DNA of 64,000 nt from Streptomyces sp. 549 (GTDB taxonomy: Bacteria; Actinomycetota; Actinomycetes; Streptomycetales; Streptomycetaceae): positions 1 to 64,000 of the forward strand of contig NZ_JASKMT010000029.1 of assembly GCF_030124175.1 (NCBI RefSeq), read 5' to 3'. The notes beneath the pieces were generated by a model. It ran no database searches and was not told where the DNA came from. It saw nothing but the letters and a program-made list of their open reading frames with translations. This document shows, piece after piece, positions 59,556 to 64,000 of this stretch; position 1 is the stretch's first letter; each line of letters begins with the position of its first letter. Made by a program: the position numbers and the translations under genes.

Positions 59556-62500
59556 GGGCGTGCAGGGCCTCCAGGAACAGCGCCGTCACCGACACCGGCT
59601 GAGCGCCGATGCGGTCCGTGGACAGTCTGCGCACCGCTTCGGTGGTGCGGCCGTCGTGCACGGTCAGGACCCGGTAGCCGTCCCGCCGGGCCGAGGCGGT
59701 GAGGCGCTCGTCCGCGCGGACCGCGCCCGCCAGCAGCGGATCGTCCGAGTACCGCGTCATCGCGCCCACGTCGGTGGCGCGACGGGAGGTGCCGGACGTC
59801 AGGTAGCTGGACGCGTTGTCCATCCGGGTGGGGAGGTAGCGCAGCGTCCTGGTGTCCTCCCGGGTCGAGAGGGTGAGGTCGAAACCGGCGTCGCGCAGGG
59901 CCTTCGTCAGACGGCCGCCGAGCGGCAGCTCACGCGTCGTCCCGCCCCGGCCGTCCGGTACGACCAGCTCCGGGAAGCGCGTCCGTACCCGCTCGTGCAC
60001 GTCGCCGGGCGGCAGGCCCGGCTGCCGCGCGTCCGGAACGCTGGGGATCAGCCGCACCAGGCCGGCCTGGGTGAGGCGCAGCGCCCGGACCAGCGGCAGG
60101 TCGCGGGGGTAGATCTCCAGGCGGGGTGTGGCAGCGGCGTTCACCGAGGCGGCGGCGGCCAGCTCGACGAGCCGCCGCTCGTCCCACTCGATCAGGCCGG
60201 GCGGCGGAGTGAGCGCGCCCAGATCGGCCAGGACGGTGGTGGCGGTCGGCAGCGTCTCCAGACCGGCCAGCCGGTCCGCGGTCCGGCCCAGACGCGACGC
60301 GTAGTCGAGCAGGCCGGGGGCGGCCGGGGTGTCCGGCCCGTCGCCCTCCCGCACGTCCAGCGCGAGCAGCCCGGCGGCCAGCGCGTCCTCGGTCGCCTTG
60401 CGGTTCGCCTGGTGCTGGAACTCCGCCTCCTCCGGCTGGAGTTGCTCCACCTCCACCACGGCCCGCACCGCGGCGAGGGCCAGCGCGCGGCGCTGCTCGC
60501 GGCCCGGGAGCTGGGTGCCGCGCCGCACGGACAGGGCGTCGGCGATCTCGACGGCGGACGCCACCCGGCCCAGTCCCACCAGCAGGTCGATGATCTCCTC
60601 GCGCAGCGCCTGGATCGCCGGGTGCTTCTTCCAGCGCTTGCGTTCCTCCTTCAGCATCTGCGGGATGCGTCCAACGGACAGCCCGAGCGCCTCCGCCACG
60701 TCCTTCTGCTTCGGCCAGACCCCGATGCCCGGCAGCTCGCCGCGCTCGTTCGGCAGGCGCAGCAGCAGCCGGACCATCTCGACCTTGTTGCTGTTGGAGC
60801 GGTTGTTGTTCAGCTCCGGCACGAAGAGCGTGGCCAGGGCGTCCAGACTCACCGAGCGCAGCGCGGAACCGCTCAGGCCGCCCCCGCCCTCGCCCACGGC
60901 GAGCGCGCCCAGCATCGCCGACTCTGCGACGGTGAGCTGGGCCAGCTCCTCCTTGGCCTCCGCACGGCCCTTCGGGGTGAGCGGGGAGAGCGGCGCCTCA
61001 CGCAGCAGCTTTCCCCACTGCCGCTGGCGGCGCTGCACCTCGGTGCGTGTCTTGGTGCCCAGCCCGGGGGCGTTGAGCAGCTTGCTGCGGCTGTGGTCGA
61101 GAAGGCCGCCGACGGTGGTGATGCCGAGGCCGTACAGGAAGGACTCGGCGGCCGGGGTGAGACCGGCGGCCGACAGGTGGGTCTCCCGGGTGACCTGCTC
61201 TGCCAGGCGGTCGCGCTGCTCGTCGGCGGTGAGCGGCTCGGCGTCCGCGATGGCGGGCCGCCCGCCCTCGGCGGCGGCCTCGACGGGTGCCGGCTCGGGC
61301 TGGCGCGGACGGTGGCTGGACGGCGGCGTCTGCGAGGCGTCGAGGAAGATCCGCTTCCAGGCGTCCCGCATCGGCTTCAACTCGGGGAAGCGCCGCGTCG
61401 CGTCGCGGTGCAGGGCCTTGCGGAAGAAGGCCACCAGGCCGTCCCGCACCGCGGGCTCGAAGGCGTCGGCCGCGATGACCGGATGCGGGAACTCGCCCGG
61501 GTCGGTCATCCGGGGCGGCACCGAGCCGTCACCCCATCGGGGCAGCTCACCCGAGGCCATCTGGTGCAGGGTGACCGCGACCGCGTACCGCTCGGCGTGC
61601 GAGTCGTACGTGGAGCGGGTCAGGGTGCCCACGAACGGGTCGAGGTAGCCCTCGGTACCGGCGTCGGTGTCCTTCGCCGGGTAGCCCGCGAGGGAGAAGT
61701 CGATGAGGACGAGTTCGCGGGTGCGGTTGGGGCGGATGCGGATGGCGATGTTGTCCGGCTTGATGTCGCGGTGCCAGACGCTCTCGCCCTCCAGGAAGTC
61801 CACGGCGCCGAACAGGTAGTCGCCGTACGCCTCCAACTGGTCCATCTGCAGCCGGCCGCGTTCGCGCAACTGGCGGGCGACCGTCTCGTCCCGGCGGCGG
61901 GAGCGCGAGGGCGTGCCGGACTCGGCGGAGTCCGCCGCCCGGTCGTCGGTGTCCCGCTCGTCGCCGACGTACTCCAGGACCAGCACGGTTCGGTTCACGA
62001 TGCGCTGCGGTTCCGGCTCGACCAGCCGGATCACCCGCGAGTCGGGACGCAGCCGGCCCATCACCTCGGCCTCGCGCTCCAGCACCACGCCCCGGCTGTC
62101 CGACAGCGCCACCTTCAGCACCGCCAGCGGACGCGTCCGGCGGGCCTCCGCCTCCAGGTCGCGCACCAGGAACGCCCGGCTGGTGGACCCGGTACCGAGC
62201 CGTCGGCGCACCTCCCAGCGCCCACCGAGCACGTCGCCGGCGACCGCCTCCAGCGGGTCCTTCTCCTCGACGTCCGCGGCGGCCTCACCCTCGGACGCGC
62301 CCTCGGACGCGCCCTCGGACACAGCGCTCGGCGCGGTCAGACCGTCCTCGACGATCTCCAGCATCTCCAGGAACTCGTCCACCGACGACAGGCGCTGCCC
62401 CGGCCGGTACGCGGTCGCCGCCTGCACCAGCTCGTCGATGTCCTCGGAGAGGCCGTCCACCAGGGAGCTGGGACGCAGCCCCTCGCCCGCTTCCAGCCGT

Positions 62501-63823
62501 GCCAGCAACTCGGCCTGGCTGGCCGCCGGGGGCCTGCCCGTCACCAGCAGATAGGTGAGCACTCCCAGGCCGTACACGTCGAGATACACCGGGTCGGCGT
62601 GGAGCGCCGTCAGCTCCGGGGCGAGATAGGGGTCCGAACTCCTCGGCAGGTGCGTCGCGGACAGGGACGTCGGCGCGAGCCGGTGCACGCCGCTGCCGCT
62701 GCCGTCACCCGTCCCGGCGGCGCGCTGGGTGGCGATCTGCCAGTCCGAGATCTCCAGCCGCGGGTTCAGCCAGGCCGCGTCCTCACCGACCGCCTGCCCA
62801 CGTCGGCCCCGGGGACGGGGTACCACGTGCACCGAACGGGCGGCCAGCGCGCGGTGGTGGATGCGGCTGGAGTGCGCGGACCGCATCGTCTCCGCGAGCT
62901 GGCGGACCAGCGCCATGCGGCCGAGGATGTCGAGCCCCTTGCCGTGCTGGAGCAGGTACTCGTCCAGCCGGAGGGTCTGCGGGTGGTAGTCGAAGATCAG
63001 CGCGGGACCCGCGGTGTGACCGGACGGGAAGTACTGCTTGAGGTGGACGACACCCGGGTGCCGGAACCGCTGGAGCACGGCTGCCTCCCGGCGGGCCGCG
63101 TTCTCCACCGACCGCCGGATCGACTTCTCCGACCCGCGCTCGCTCAGATAGACCCGCACGCGGGCCACCTCGGGCAGCTCGCTGTGCTTCGCCCGGTAGT
63201 CGGCCCAGGTCTCGCCGGAGTCGAAAGGACTTCCGCTCCAACTGGTACGGGCCCACCTTGTACTCGGCCTCGCTGCGCCGGATACCGACGCGGTCCAGCG
63301 CCGCCTTCACCTCGCGGGAACCGATGCCCGTGATCCGCCGCCGCTCGTCGCGCGGCGGCTGCTCGAGCATCGCCACCAGCTCCTCGACGCCGTACACGCC
63401 GTTCTGGTCGTGCGAGGGAAGACGGACCCGCAGGCCGCCGTCGGTGAAGCAGACGGCCTCGCCGACCCACACCCGCCGGCCGTTCTGGCCCAGCAGCGAC
63501 GCCAGCTCCTTCGCCTTCTTGTTGACCAGGTGCAGCGGATTGCCGTGCGGACGCCGGTGGCCGCCCGGTGTGGTCTGGATCCAGGTGCCGTTCTCGCTGG
63601 TCACCGAGCCGTGCCAGTCCTTCAGCTCGATCATGTACACCCCGCCTGGGGCGACGACGAGGAGATCCACCTCCCGGACGTGACCGGTGTGCGCGGTGAA
63701 GGTGAAGTTCGACCACGCCCGCCACGGATCGGCGTCCGGAAGCCGCTTCCGGATGGCTTCCAGACCGCGGTGCTCATGGTCGAACCCGGACTCGGTGACC
63801 GTCGTCCACCGGCCTTCCCGCAT
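59555..63823 (-). pseudogene. pglW: BREX type 2 pglW kinase gene, frameshifted and 3'-deleted
   Basis: PglW is the large Ser/Thr kinase of BREX type 2 (Pgl). From ATG 63823 the sequence encodes a NERD domain (RAWSNFTF, EVDLLVVAPGGVYMIELKDWHG), ending YQLERKSF. An AAA run at 63224-63226 then breaks the frame; with one A fewer it would continue DSGETWADYRAKHSEL. The rest reads in another frame: a kinase-like domain lacking the catalytic Asp (HRALAARSV), a second kinase with HRDIKPDN and IDFSLAGY, an RNAP-alpha-CTD-like segment (GITTVGGLLDHSR, APGLGTKTRTEV), and a long C-terminal region. The 3' end is lost at a fusion with brxD near 59555. The 1260-aa part from 63168 could still be made only from a new start. 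Confidence 0.82.
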
Positions 63824-63969
63824 GCGCCGTCCCGCCTCTTGCCGCCGTGTCGCCTCATTGCCCGGCCCCGGGCCGCCGCGGCGATCCCCGCAGGGCCGCG
63901 GACCTGGAGAATCCTATCGGTGGGTGCCCACAGCGGGAGGGTTCCCGGTGAAGTCGGCAACGCAGTGAG

Positions 63970-63998
63970 GCCCGTCCGACGTTTGCCGAACGGGCCCC
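63970..63998. terminator. Hairpin upstream of pglW at the window edge
   Basis: GGCCCGTCCG and CGAACGGGCC pair over 10 bp with one mismatch around a 9-base loop. It is likely the terminator of a gene entering from outside the window on the plus strand or of pglW's neighbour. Positions 63824-63969 should hold the pglW promoter; no gene is seen there. Confidence 0.5.
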
Positions 63999-64000
63999 AC

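Noticed and set aside
59560..63333. A 1257-codon open frame on the plus strand
   Set aside because: It is the complement of pglW. High GC keeps antisense frames open; the minus strand carries recognisable NERD and kinase motifs while the plus-strand product resembles nothing.

Overview
The window is very high-GC DNA with frequent GTG starts, ATGA/GTGA stop-start overlaps and actinomycete signature genes: an XRE/DUF5753 regulator with a DUF397 partner and a divergent HATPase protein, an Atu4866-domain pair, a SpoIIE-type PP2C phosphatase and Pgl/BREX type 2 genes. It is almost certainly a Streptomyces (or close relative) chromosome. I saw no tRNA, rRNA, CRISPR array, transposase or integrase.

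Left block (0.3-9.4 kb): a secreted L,D-transpeptidase, a GH13 alpha-glucosidase, a metallophosphoesterase with a probable remnant of its usual phosphopantetheinyl-transferase partner, the DUF397/XRE/HATPase trio and a NIPSNAP protein. Next comes decayed defence DNA. A WD40-repeat gene lacks its 5' end and has two frameshifts. It abuts the 5' part of BREX type 2 pglZ (frameshifted), which is fused by deletion to the last ~90 codons of brxHI.

Wadjet block (9.56-18.0 kb): four tightly coupled genes of the TIGR02677/02678/02680/02679 families form an apparently intact SMC-like JetABCD plasmid-defence operon. A PAP2 phosphatase follows.

Polysaccharide block (18.75-46.45 kb): 21 co-directional minus-strand genes, most overlapping by a few bases, encode a Wzx/Wzy-type surface polysaccharide. 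The set comprises a priming sugar transferase, an AlgD-like nucleotide-sugar dehydrogenase, three glycosyltransferases, two Wzz-like proteins with degenerate kinase domains, a polymerase and a flippase. Tailoring genes include an asparagine-synthase-like amidotransferase, a bi-domain oxidoreductase, a heparinase II/III protein, a beta-helix lipoprotein, a sugar-1-phosphate cytidylyltransferase, a C-methyltransferase, a PIG-L deacetylase, an SDR, a DUF4910 protein, a pyruvyltransferase, an RmlC-like epimerase and a GSA-type aminotransferase. The genes predict an acidic, probably amidated, pyruvylated and branched-sugar polymer. It is not a cluster I recognise. Three 19-bp tandem repeats lie upstream of its first gene.

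Right block (46.5-64 kb): an XRE/MmyB-type regulator, two divergent Atu4866-domain genes (one frameshifted by a 14-bp duplication), a PP2C phosphatase, a DUF1349 protein, and a persulfide-detoxification operon (persulfide dioxygenase-rhodanese, rhodanese, TauE/SafE) behind two CsoR/CstR-type palindromes. Next to a truncated rhodanese pseudogene lies a second BREX type 2 remnant on the minus strand: pglW with a one-base frameshift, a pglW-brxD deletion fusion, and an intact-looking brxHI. Both BREX remnants are damaged independently and neither encodes PglX or PglY here. The Wadjet operon is therefore the only apparently complete phage/plasmid defence system in the window.
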